Part shown: positions 1-7,518 of the stretch, piece by piece | Position numbering within the stretch: the stretch's first letter is position 1 | How the letters are laid out: each line of letters opens with the position of its first letter | The notes under the pieces: model-generated | The model's input: the letters and a program-made list of their open reading frames with translations, nothing else | What the model was told of the DNA's origin: nothing | Databases searched by the model: none | Origin: JANXQE01 sp035651635 | Lineage (GTDB): Bacteria; Verrucomicrobiota; Verrucomicrobiia; Limisphaerales; UBA8199 | Reading direction: 5' to 3' | NCBI GenBank assembly: GCA_035651635.1 | Contig: DASRFK010000281.1 | Location: 1-13,750, forward strand | Length of the DNA: 13,750 nucleotides | Program-made: the position numbers and the translations under genes

Positions 1-2255
1 ACGATGTAATGCAGGATCGATCGGTGTCCGTCGAACGAGAACTTTCCCGCGGTTCCAATCACCTGAAGTTCCGGCGATGAGATGGAAGTTGCTTTCGTGC
101 CAGAAGGGGTTCTCTCTCCTTCGGTCGTCACCGTGAGCACATGGAAAGTTTCAATCGGTTTGCCGGTTTCGGAATCGACCGCAGTGCCTGAAATGTGGAA
201 CGTTTTACCTTGCTGAGCGCTAAGCAGAGTTATCGCGTGTTCCGAGCCATCAGGGGTCAATTCCACATTGGATTGCGACTGGTAACCTGATGCTTCGACC
301 TCGTAACTCGTTTGATGCGGTGCCGAAGCCCACTCAAACGTGCCTTGTGCGTCAGACCTGGCAGACCATTCGAAACGCCGGTCGCCTGATTTAGCATTAC
401 CCACGCGGATTTTTGCATCTGGGACTGGCTGTCCAAAACCGTCCACAATCTTCCCGCGCAGGAGTCCACCTTTGCTAAGCGCAAGGGTCAATGCGCCGGT
501 TTGTTCACCGGGATGAATGGTTAAATCAAGGGGAGCAAAAGCTTTGGCCTGCACCGTAAGAACCAAATCCTGCTGAGAGTTGTTGGCAAAGCGGAAACGG
601 CCACCACTGCCGGTCTCTTCACTCGCCGACGCCTCATGCCACGCCCGGTTTTCCGTAACTTTCGCATGGGGAATCGGCTTGCCTGCTTCATCCACTACCG
701 TGCCGGCCACAAGAGGTCCCGTTTTGAGAGTGGTTCTGGCAGTGCCATTTCGCAACTCCGCTTCAGCGACATAATTCATGCCGAGGGCTGTTGTGGCGCC
801 TAGTGCTGTGGCTCCAAATCTCGCTGTAAGGTACAGCGGATGAAAACACTCGAAGGTAATCATGCCAAACTGCTGAGGAACGTGGTCACACCGCCATCGC
901 CCTTGGACATCCGTGACCTCAGCGTGGTAATTGCCCATCATTGTCAGACGTTCACGGTCGTGAGATGCGCCGGGAGACGGTCCGCTCACGTTAAAAACAA
1001 CTCGCACGTCCGGCACAGGGTCCCCTTCTTCATTTACTACGAGGCCTCCAATTTCTGTTCCGCGCGTCAGCCGCGCAGTGTATTGGGCGGGGATGGCATC
1101 GATGGTGTCCCCTTGTGAGGCGGACCAACTGACGAACTTCGGGACGTATCCATCCTTAAAAACCTCGATGCGTGAGTTCCAGTTTTTCACTGGAGTGCGA
1201 TCGATTGGGAACACACATTCACCGTTGCCATCGGTTGCATAAGTATTCGTCCGCCGGTCGGGGAACTCAGTGATCCAGGTCAGGGTGAGCCGGACTTTTT
1301 CCAGCGGGGACTGGCTCTCCGCGTCAACTACGCGAAACAACAGCCCTGGGCCATTTGGTTGAGGCGGGACCTGTGCGAGCGCGGCGCCTTCCTCGGATGC
1401 TGCAGGATTTGCGGTTGCAGGTTGAGGAACCGACAATTGTGCGTGGACTTGGGTACGATTTGGTTGCGCCCCTCCCTTGGTCGAAACAATCCCAGAAAGG
1501 AACACCGCCAGTCCCACAGTAAAAGCCACCGTCGCTGTGCGGAACGCTATGCTCCGCCAACGTATCCAGTTCAAAGTCTGGAGCGTTGCCTGAACCAGGA
1601 AAGGCAGACTCGCCACAGTCACTGTTTCTTTAAGCACGGCCGCGGCAACGGTTTCCCCCAACGCTGCGGGAGCTGCTTTCGCGACACGTCCGGAAATCGC
1701 CAGCGTCACCACTGCCACGGGAACAACACATCCCCTTCTGGCGAGCAGCGACCGAAGTCGTTTGAGCGCCCGCGAGACCCGTTTGCGGGCACTATCTTCG
1801 GAGATCGACAATGCAGCCCCAATTTCCTTAAAACTCCTCTCCTCGAAAAACCGCAACGCTACGGCGTCTCGATCGCTTTCCCTCAGCGCGACGAGAGCCT
1901 CGTCCAGCAGCGGGGCGATTTGCTTCCAAGCGGCGTCCGTATACGACATGTAAAGGTGGTCCATGGCTTGTTGCTCCGTGACATGGCGATGCTGGTCTCG
2001 ACGTCGAGCATTGGCAGCTGTGTAACGCGTTGTGAGTAGAAGCCAGCCGGCCAGGACAGTGCCCGGCTGAATGGTTCGAGCCTTCCGAGCGAGGATGATG
2101 AAAACCGTTTGGCTGATTTCTGCCGCGGTCTGCGGATCCGCCACCTGGCGCAGAGCAGCCGAATGCACCAGATTGATGTGACGATTCACCAATTCGGTGA
2201 ATGCGGCTTCTGTGCCGGGCTCGACGTAAGCCCGCAATAGCTCAAAATCACCCAT
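1..2255 (-). CDS. ECF-like sigma-70 factor fused to a membrane segment and carboxypeptidase-regulatory-like repeats (C-terminus off the window)
   Basis: The frame is open from ATG 2255 to the left edge, giving 751 visible residues. Residues about 10-90 are a sigma region 2 (AEISQTVFIILARKA, then GWLLLTTRYTAANARRR). Residues about 115-172 are a region 4 helix-turn-helix (SFKEIGAALSISEDSARKRV). A hydrophobic stretch at 177-190 and a likely membrane helix at about 238-257 follow, then a Pro/Ala/Gln-rich linker to about 300. The rest is a string of beta-sandwich repeats starting near 305, 399, 515, 598 and 686, with motifs such as VVDEAGKPIPHAKV. By family knowledge the N-terminal part directs RNA polymerase from the cytoplasm, and the repeats should lie outside the membrane. 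The region is clearly paralogous to the minus-strand gene at 9873-12356. No anti-sigma gene is adjacent. No Shine-Dalgarno sequence is visible before the ATG. A second ATG at 2271 is out of frame and stops after seven codons. The sigma assignment is firm; the membrane topology is inferred. Confidence 0.9.
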   Translation of the reverse strand, partial: MGDFELLRAYVEPGTEAAFTELVNRHINLVHSAALRQVADPQTAAEISQTVFIILARKARTIQPGTVLAGWLLLTTRYTAANARRRDQHRHVTEQQAMDHLYMSYTDAAWKQIAPLLDEALVALRESDRDAVALRFFEERSFKEIGAALSISEDSARKRVSRALKRLRSLLARRGCVVPVAVVTLAISGRVAKAAPAALGETVAAAVLKETVTVASLPFLVQATLQTLNWIRWRSIAFRTATVAFTVGLAVFLSGIVSTKGGAQPNRTQVHAQLSVPQPATANPAASEEGAALAQVPPQPNGPGLLFRVVDAESQSPLEKVRLTLTWITEFPDRRTNTYATDGNGECVFPIDRTPVKNWNSRIEVFKDGYVPKFVSWSASQGDTIDAIPAQYTARLTRGTEIGGLVVNEEGDPVPDVRVVFNVSGPSPGASHDRERLTMMGNYHAEVTDVQGRWRCDHVPQQFGMITFECFHPLYLTARFGATALGATTALGMNYVAEAELRNGTARTTLKTGPLVAGTVVDEAGKPIPHAKVTENRAWHEASASEETGSGGRFRFANNSQQDLVLTVQAKAFAPLDLTIHPGEQTGALTLALSKGGLLRGKIVDGFGQPVPDAKIRVGNAKSGDRRFEWSARSDAQGTFEWASAPHQTSYEVEASGYQSQSNVELTPDGSEHAITLLSAQQGKTFHISGTAVDSETGKPIETFHVLTVTTEGERTPSGTKATSISSPELQVIGTAGKFSFDGHRSILHYI

Positions 2256-2269
2256 AACCGTTTGAGTTC

Positions 2270-2279
2270 ATCTATAGAT
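2270..2279. promoter_or_regulatory. 10-bp palindrome upstream of the sigma-fusion gene
   Basis: ATCTATAGAT is a perfect palindrome 15 bp upstream of the minus-strand ATG at 2255. It is AT-rich in otherwise GC-richer surroundings and could be part of the minus-strand promoter or a small operator. It is short enough to occur by chance. Confidence 0.2.
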
Positions 2280-2370
2280 ATATGTCGCCATCGCACGGAA
2301 CCGGACCGAAAAATAAAAAAAAGTAAGCAGGTCCAGAATCCAAGCCTTTATCAATCCATCGAACATTATC

Positions 2371-2385
2371 TGTGAATTATTCACA
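2371..2385. promoter_or_regulatory. Palindromic operator 1 of the BlaI-like repressor gene
   Basis: TGTGAATTATTCACA is a perfect inverted repeat (TGTGAA-N3-TTCACA). It is repeated almost exactly at 2414-2428, with a shared 3' extension (CAT), and the centres are 43 bp apart, about four helical turns. The site lies upstream of a BlaI/MecI-type winged-helix gene; that family is dimeric and usually binds paired palindromes in its own promoter. A TATTAT (-10-like, 2389-2394) follows directly, so binding here would occlude the promoter. The half-site differs from the TACA-N-TGTA core known for staphylococcal BlaI, so assignment to this repressor is inferred from position. Confidence 0.65.
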
Positions 2386-2388
2386 CAT

Positions 2389-2394
2389 TATTAT
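2389..2394 (+). promoter_or_regulatory. Candidate -10 element between the two operators
   Basis: TATTAT matches five of six bases of the TATAAT consensus and lies between the palindromes. The hexamer 17 bp upstream, TTATCT (2366-2371), is a poor -35. An alternative reading takes TTGACT (2394-2399) as the -35, but no good -10 follows at 16-18 bp. Transcription from the first candidate would start near 2401 and leave a leader of about 35 nt that contains operator 2. Confidence 0.3.
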
Positions 2395-2413
2395 TGACTG
2401 CCGTGCCTTGATA

Positions 2414-2428
2414 TGTGAACATTTCACA
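2414..2428. promoter_or_regulatory. Palindromic operator 2 of the BlaI-like repressor gene
   Basis: TGTGAACATTTCACA is the second copy of TGTGAA-N3-TTCACA. Including the 3' extension TTCACACAT, it matches operator 1 at every position except the three central bases. It overlaps the upstream GTG (2415) that could otherwise be read as the start of the repressor gene, and it ends 7 bp before ATG 2436. This favours ATG 2436 as the start codon. Confidence 0.65.
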
Positions 2429-2435
2429 CATAGAT

Positions 2436-2819
2436 ATGCTTTCTCTAAATCCCAATGAACTTGAAGCCTTGCGGATCCTTTGGGAACGAGGCGAAATGAA
2501 ACCAGCGGAAATCCAGTCCCATTTCTCCTGGCCGATTGAAAACGCAACCCTGCGCTCAGTCCTGGTGAACCTGGTGGCGAAAAGGCATATCCGCAGGGAA
2601 CTGCGGGGCAAAGCGTTCTTTTATGAGGCGAGTGTGCCTAAAGCGACCTTGCTGCAAACGATTATGCAGAACCTGGCGCGCGTCTTTGCCAGAGGTTCTC
2701 ACCAGGAATTGGTGGCTCAGTTAGTCGAGACCGGTGACATCAAACCGGCCGATCTGAAAATCCTGAGTGAAACCGCCGCGGGAGCATCTCAACAAAAACC
2801 GAGGAGGAAATCCAAATGA
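2436..2819 (+). CDS. BlaI/MecI-family winged-helix transcriptional repressor
   Basis: The product has 127 residues from ATG 2436. An in-frame GTG at 2415 would add seven, but it falls inside operator 2. Neither start has a clear Shine-Dalgarno sequence. Residues about 4-67 form the winged helix: NPNELEALRILWERGE, then the recognition-helix region NATLRSVLVNLVAK and the wing RRELRGKAFFYEA. Residues about 68-110 are the helical dimerisation part, and the last ten residues are Lys/Arg-rich. Length and pattern fit the family (about 120-130 aa). Family members repress their own operon and are inactivated through proteolysis triggered by the partner M56 membrane protease, encoded here immediately downstream with a 4-bp ATGA overlap. 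No beta-lactamase gene is nearby, so the target need not be antibiotic resistance. The exact cleavage site cannot be identified by eye. Confidence 0.9.
   Translation: MLSLNPNELEALRILWERGEMKPAEIQSHFSWPIENATLRSVLVNLVAKRHIRRELRGKAFFYEASVPKATLLQTIMQNLARVFARGSHQELVAQLVETGDIKPADLKILSETAAGASQQKPRRKSK
2802..2807 (+). promoter_or_regulatory. Strong Shine-Dalgarno sequence of the M56 gene
   Basis: AGGAGG lies 8 nt before ATG 2816, inside the 3' end of the repressor gene. It is one of only two clear consensus ribosome binding sites seen in the window. With the ATGA stop/start overlap it implies translationally coupled but independently efficient initiation of the membrane protease. Confidence 0.75.
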
Positions 2820-5305
2820 ATCCGGACATTGCCATTGGCTTTACCCACTCAACCATTCCGCAAATCTTGGTTAAATGGACATTGCTGCTCGCGCTGGCCT
2901 GGTTAGCTCATTGGTTGGTCCGCTCTCGTCGTGCTCGTTTGCGGCTAATTCTCTGGCGCACCGTCCTGTTTTTCGGACTGGTCCTGCCCATGACTGTTTT
3001 TTTGCCGATACCGGTGCTCAAAATTCCGATTCAAACGCTTCATTATTCGACAAAAGAGATGTCGGATCATTTCGTCTCCATCCCATCCGACCGCCCGCTC
3101 CAACGATCTCTTCTGACGGCACCGCTAAAGAGCGCATCGACGGTCACAACCCTCAGCCGAGGGCAGGAGAGTTATTTTACCTCCCAACCTCTTACGAAAC
3201 TCATCTCCTGGCGCACTTTCTTGGTAAGTGTTTGGGGTTTCGGCTTCCTTTGGATTGCCACGCGGCTCCTCAGGTTCCATTTCCAACTGCACCAGTTAAG
3301 AGAAAAGGCGGCTCTCCCGGACCTGGAGCTTCGGCAAATCGTGGGGGTGGTTCAACAGCGTTTTGGGTTTCAACGCGTTGTAAGGCTCCGGGTCTCCGAC
3401 GCGATCGGATCTCCTTTTGTCTGCGGTCTTTTTCGGCCGACCATCCTGCTGCCTACAAGAATGGCGCAACAGCTCCCGCCCAGGGAGGTCTCCGCTCTGT
3501 TGAGTCATGAAATCGCCCACTTGCGGCACAACGATCTTCTTTGGTGCGTTGGTTGGCAGTGGATGAAGGCGCTTTATTGGTTTCACCCGCTGGTATGGCA
3601 AATCCCCTCGATACACAACCTGGCTTGCGAACAGGAGGCGGACCGCATCGCTTCAGGCCAATTGGAGGATCGCGGCTTTTACGCTCAATCCCTTGCACAG
3701 CTAACGTTGCGAGTGTTGTCTCTTCGCCCGGTGGAAACCACGCTTACGTTGAACGGCGCCTCGCAGATTGTCCAACGATTGAACTATTTGGCCCGAGAGG
3801 AGATTGGCAGTTGGAAATGGAAACATTCGCTGGTGGGTTTGGGTCTGGTGGGAATCTTATTTTTGGCGACTCCAGGATGGCAGCTTACGAGAATCATCGC
3901 GGCCGATGTGAAACAATCGGCCGACCGCCAGTTCAAAGATGCGGTGGTCGTGGTCGTTGACGAAGCTGGCAACCCGATTCAAGGGGCCACTATTCAGCCC
4001 GACGGCCTTCGGGTTAAAGGAGGGCATGCGGCCGATGCTTATCATTGGATTCCAAGCCTTTTCGGACCTCCACCAAGAGGCACAACCGATCGCGAAGGCA
4101 AACTAACATTGAGATATCCAGTGGTCGCGTTTCCTGAACACGGGGAGCTCACGGGAAAACTGATTTTTGACGTGGTCCACCGGGAGTTTTCCACACTGCG
4201 GATTCAGGAGTTTGATGTGGATGGCGCGGATAATCCGATTCATATGAAACGCGGCATCCCGTTGGAAGTTTCCGGCTACTTTGGGCGCGATCGTCAACCG
4301 GTTACGGAGCTTGTTCCGAATGTCAGCCAGGAGGGCGCTAAGCCGAAAGACTGGGACAATAATGGGAATGGGACGCTCAAGTATCACAAGCTTTCTCCCG
4401 GCGGCCATGTGGTGCAACTCATGGGGCAACTGCCTTCCGGCGAGATCGTTTACAGTGAAGGCTTTGATTTCATTGCCGAGCCCGGCAAGCAATACAATTT
4501 CAACTTGGAAATGAAACCCGGGGTTCGCCTGGAGGGCCGGATCGATGAAAAGGTGCCGAGGCCTGTGAAACAAGGGCGCGTTCTGATCAGCGTGCGCCCC
4601 AAACAGTTTCCTGCTTTTCTGGTCCCGGAGGACTACGGAGACCTTATGGAGAAGTTCGGAAATTTGAAGTTCTGGAAGAGCTATCGACCGATTGCCGAAG
4701 ATGGGAGTTTTGTCTTTGAATCCATACCTCCCGGTGAAGTGGATGTCATTGTCTATGGAGACGGTTTTAATTCAAAGAATGGAGGCCAACCGAAGAATCG
4801 AATTAATGGTCAGCTGGTAACTGGTTTGGTAATAGGAGTGCCGCAAGCTTTCCCGTTGAATGCGCCGGTCACGAAAGTTGAGGTCCTGACCGAACCGACA
4901 GCGACCTTGGAAGTGACAGCTAAAACAGAATCAGGAACGCCGGTTGAAGGAGCCACCGTTGATGTCAACCCGAACGTAATGAGGATGCAGATCGGGCTGT
5001 TCGGCATCGCCCGCGAGTCCAACGAAGAACCGTTCCGAACTCCGGCGCCTCTGCCGGAGCTATCTTATTCGAGCCGTACAGACAGGAACGGATTTGCCCG
5101 AATTCGCAACATTCCCGCAATTGACCGGGGTTTGGAAATCGAGCACCCTCAATTCCTAGTCCTGTCTCAAAAGTCACAAGGCACGCATGCTGGACATGTT
5201 CGCTGCAGTTTCTCAGCTGGAATGACTAACAAGCTGGAAATTACTCTCGAACCGAAGGCGGCAGATTCTATCGGCAGTGCCAACAAACACGGGCATGGAA
5301 ATTGA
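2816..5305 (+). CDS. BlaR1-like M56 membrane metallopeptidase with a carboxypeptidase-regulatory-like sensor region
   Basis: The product has 829 residues. Membrane helices are visible at about 16-35, 44-68, 135-152 and 337-356, the four-helix layout of BlaR1/MecR1. The cytoplasmic protease part lies between helices 3 and 4: the SPFVCGLFRPTILLP motif (about 198-212), the zinc motif HEIAH (231-235) and a downstream E272-x3-D276, matching the ExxxD third-ligand signature. After helix 4, about 470 residues lie outside the membrane. They do not resemble the penicillin-binding sensor of BlaR1. Instead they contain beta-sandwich segments at about 374-475, 480-565, 569-690 and 696-810, with motifs VVVDEAGNPIQGATI and ESGTPVEGATVDV. 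It is co-transcribed with the BlaI-like gene. The family role is to relay an outside signal by proteolysis to inactivate the repressor. The ligand is unknown. Confidence 0.88.
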   Translation: MNPDIAIGFTHSTIPQILVKWTLLLALAWLAHWLVRSRRARLRLILWRTVLFFGLVLPMTVFLPIPVLKIPIQTLHYSTKEMSDHFVSIPSDRPLQRSLLTAPLKSASTVTTLSRGQESYFTSQPLTKLISWRTFLVSVWGFGFLWIATRLLRFHFQLHQLREKAALPDLELRQIVGVVQQRFGFQRVVRLRVSDAIGSPFVCGLFRPTILLPTRMAQQLPPREVSALLSHEIAHLRHNDLLWCVGWQWMKALYWFHPLVWQIPSIHNLACEQEADRIASGQLEDRGFYAQSLAQLTLRVLSLRPVETTLTLNGASQIVQRLNYLAREEIGSWKWKHSLVGLGLVGILFLATPGWQLTRIIAADVKQSADRQFKDAVVVVVDEAGNPIQGATIQPDGLRVKGGHAADAYHWIPSLFGPPPRGTTDREGKLTLRYPVVAFPEHGELTGKLIFDVVHREFSTLRIQEFDVDGADNPIHMKRGIPLEVSGYFGRDRQPVTELVPNVSQEGAKPKDWDNNGNGTLKYHKLSPGGHVVQLMGQLPSGEIVYSEGFDFIAEPGKQYNFNLEMKPGVRLEGRIDEKVPRPVKQGRVLISVRPKQFPAFLVPEDYGDLMEKFGNLKFWKSYRPIAEDGSFVFESIPPGEVDVIVYGDGFNSKNGGQPKNRINGQLVTGLVIGVPQAFPLNAPVTKVEVLTEPTATLEVTAKTESGTPVEGATVDVNPNVMRMQIGLFGIARESNEEPFRTPAPLPELSYSSRTDRNGFARIRNIPAIDRGLEIEHPQFLVLSQKSQGTHAGHVRCSFSAGMTNKLEITLEPKAADSIGSANKHGHGN

Positions 5306-5327
5306 GAATGTCGGATTGTCCTGAGGT

Positions 5328-5340
5328 TGTCACTTTGACA
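5328..5340. repeat. Short inverted repeat after the M56 gene
   Basis: TGTCA-CTT-TGACA begins 23 bp after the stop codon at 5305. The arms are 5 bp and no T-tract follows, so it is a weak candidate for a terminator or a binding site. Confidence 0.25.
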
Positions 5341-5396
5341 GGTCCGTAGATTTCTCGTCCGGGTACCCAAGAGCCTGATAGCGTCGCACTCGCCGA

Positions 5397-5432
5397 TTGC
5401 CAGCGACAATTAGAATTTGGCAGTGACAATTA
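5397..5432. repeat. Tandem near-identical 16-bp repeats, 20-bp period
   Basis: TTGCCAGCGACAATTA (5397-5412) and TTGGCAGTGACAATTA (5417-5432) differ at two positions and start 20 bp apart, about two helical turns. They lie about 150-180 bp upstream of the ATG at 5579, in the 273-bp gap 5306-5578 between the M56 gene and the next operon. That gap holds no gene I can support and no clear promoter. The spacing suits two protein subunits bound on the same DNA face, but nothing identifies the binder. Confidence 0.4.
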
Positions 5433-5578
5433 CGCGTTTGCCGGTGGTTTAGGGACGATTCGGCAGTGGCCCTTATTGGATTTTTGCGTTTCACTAAAGG
5501 ACGGAACTGGTTCAACAAAGTATTGTTTCAAGCTGGGGCAGGGCGTGTTAGGATCGGTCGAACACGCGCGAGACGGAT

Positions 5579-7516
5579 ATGGAGAGGAAACGAGCCAGGA
5601 TCATTTTGGGAGCGGTTCTAGTTCTCTTGATGACCTTGCTGATTTGGGCTGGCCTTGTGTTGCGAGGTCGCAGCAAACCGCTACCGAGCGCTCAACTTGC
5701 CGACGGTCGGGTTTTGCAAGTCGAAGGCGTGACGTTCGGCACTTACCACGAAATGGGATTTAAGTCGCCGGTGGAAAACGTCGGACCGTGGCTTCCGCGG
5801 AAATTATACGCGCTCCTGACCCCCAAGGTTCCGCACTCGGACGTGCATCTGGACCATCCGGGCCTGGTAGTATGGGTTAACGCGATAAACCCGGTCACTG
5901 GTAAACATGTGGATTGCCAAGGCATTCGAGTGGAGATCCTGGGAGAAAACGGCGATGTTTTCCCCGAGGACACAAGTAGTTGGTTCGGTAGCCCCAGCTT
6001 TTGGCGAGTTGGGCACGTTTTTTACGCGTTCCCAAGATCCCAACGCAAGCTAACCGTTCAAGTGACCCCCTGGCGAACTAACGCCAGCATCCGGTTCGAT
6101 GTGCCAAATCCCGAGGTGGCCCATCCTGCCGACTGGTCGGGTCAGCCCTTGCCGCAACATCAACTCGTGGGGGACCTCGATGTGGCTCTCTCCGGATTAC
6201 TCCTTCGTACCAATGGCAGTGCGAAGAATTATTGGGAGAGTCCTGCTTTATACTGGAGCCCGGTTTGGGAAGTCCGCCAGGCGGGCAAACCTGCCAGCGG
6301 ATGGGAAGAGCCCGATTGGATCGCGGAGGACCCTACCGGAAACCGAAGCAAATTCCTGGGCGTGCACCAGCGCGTCGAGCGTTTCTCTGGGAAATTTTAT
6401 CCGAGCTCCACCAACACCCAGGCGGCCGTTTTGATTGGAAGTTCCCCATTGTTCAGCGTGCACGACCTTCAGTCCAATACCTGGTGGAGCTTGAACCTAA
6501 ACTACGAAAAACATCCCATTTCAGTCTTGGGCGTCTTTACGAATGGAACGCACGTCTTCCTCGACGGCATTTACCAGACAAATCCAGCAGTGAGTATGGG
6601 CCCGGTCCATGGCGGGGCACCCTCGGGCTGGGTGGGTCAAAGTCAGCGCGTGACACCTACGCGCGTGAACCAATGGGCCGGCCATTACACTCCCATGCCG
6701 GTGATCTATGTCCAGGCGAAGGGCCTGGGTTCAACCGAACACTTGGCAATAAGATTGCGCGATAACGAAGGTCACTACTGGGTGGCGAAACCTGAACCCC
6801 AGGGCAATACCCAAGGAATCAATCCGTTCCTTCTGGAACTGCCGGAAGAAGTGAAGACCGTCGTAGCAGAATTCGTGGTACTTAAACCCGTTGAGGCGCA
6901 GTTTTTGGTTCAAATGCCAGAGCCGCCGCCCAGCAGTGAGCCACTTCAGGCCGCCTCCGCTGGGCCACCAAATGAAACGAGTGGCGTGCGCCATGAGGTT
7001 ACCCTTTCGAGGGTAACCGATCTGCAGTCGACCAGGTCGTCCACTCCTGGAATTGGTGAGAACACTGTTGCGGAACCAAGCATCCCTGTTGAGGAACCCT
7101 CTCGTGCCAATCCCGTAACCGCTGGTGTGGCAGCTAACAGATCAGACGTGGGACCTGGGGACACTTTTGAGTTTCGGCTGCGCGTCCGGATCGCAGGAGG
7201 TCACCATATTTACGGCACTAATTCCATGCGCGGTCCATTTACCGCCACCCGGTTGACCTTGAACCTGCCGGACGGAATCGAAGCTTTGGGCGATTGGTAC
7301 GCTCCAGCTCCAACCCAAACAAAGACGGGGGATCCAGTTTACCTCGAGTCAGTGGTGTTCCGGCGGCTGTTGCAGGTGGGGACGAAAGCCAGGCCAGGGG
7401 AGCTGCCCCTCTCTTGCGAACTGGTTTACCAGGCTTGTTCGGAAGAACTGTGCTGGCCGCCAAAAACGATCCGACTGCCAACGAGTGTCACAATCCGAAA
7501 CCAAACGAAAAAATAA
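5579..7516 (+). CDS. Membrane-anchored protein with a C-terminal DsbD-alpha-like domain
   Basis: The product has 645 residues. A positively charged N-terminus and one hydrophobic helix (about 8-28) form an uncleaved anchor or signal, placing the rest outside the cytoplasm. Residues about 40-440 are a large region I do not recognise, with many Trp and Tyr residues. A Pro/Ser-rich linker (about 445-510) follows. Residues about 511-640 resemble the N-terminal domain of thiol:disulfide interchange protein DsbD (Pfam name DsbC/DsbD_N), with the hallmark YQACSEELCWPP: C620 and C625 match the redox pair of DsbD-alpha, with one residue fewer between them than in E. coli. C613 is an additional nearby Cys. 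The DsbD membrane domain and thioredoxin domain are absent. The stop codon is 2 bp from the next start, so the two genes form an operon. The redox role is inferred from the motif; the function of the large N-terminal part is unknown. Confidence 0.8.
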   Translation: MERKRARIILGAVLVLLMTLLIWAGLVLRGRSKPLPSAQLADGRVLQVEGVTFGTYHEMGFKSPVENVGPWLPRKLYALLTPKVPHSDVHLDHPGLVVWVNAINPVTGKHVDCQGIRVEILGENGDVFPEDTSSWFGSPSFWRVGHVFYAFPRSQRKLTVQVTPWRTNASIRFDVPNPEVAHPADWSGQPLPQHQLVGDLDVALSGLLLRTNGSAKNYWESPALYWSPVWEVRQAGKPASGWEEPDWIAEDPTGNRSKFLGVHQRVERFSGKFYPSSTNTQAAVLIGSSPLFSVHDLQSNTWWSLNLNYEKHPISVLGVFTNGTHVFLDGIYQTNPAVSMGPVHGGAPSGWVGQSQRVTPTRVNQWAGHYTPMPVIYVQAKGLGSTEHLAIRLRDNEGHYWVAKPEPQGNTQGINPFLLELPEEVKTVVAEFVVLKPVEAQFLVQMPEPPPSSEPLQAASAGPPNETSGVRHEVTLSRVTDLQSTRSSTPGIGENTVAEPSIPVEEPSRANPVTAGVAANRSDVGPGDTFEFRLRVRIAGGHHIYGTNSMRGPFTATRLTLNLPDGIEALGDWYAPAPTQTKTGDPVYLESVVFRRLLQVGTKARPGELPLSCELVYQACSEELCWPPKTIRLPTSVTIRNQTKK

Positions 7517-7518
7517 CT

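Noticed and set aside
1359..2039. Plus-strand open frame (226 codons) opposite the first sigma fusion
   Set aside because: Antisense to a conserved sigma domain; Arg/Cys/His-rich, low-plausibility protein with no motif.
2415..2435. GTG 2415 as the start of the BlaI-like gene
   Set aside because: It is embedded in the second operator palindrome and adds seven residues outside the conserved family N-terminus; ATG 2436 is preferred.
2436..5305. Beta-lactam resistance operon
   Set aside because: The regulator pair is BlaI/BlaR1-like, but no beta-lactamase or penicillin-binding sensor domain is present in the window.
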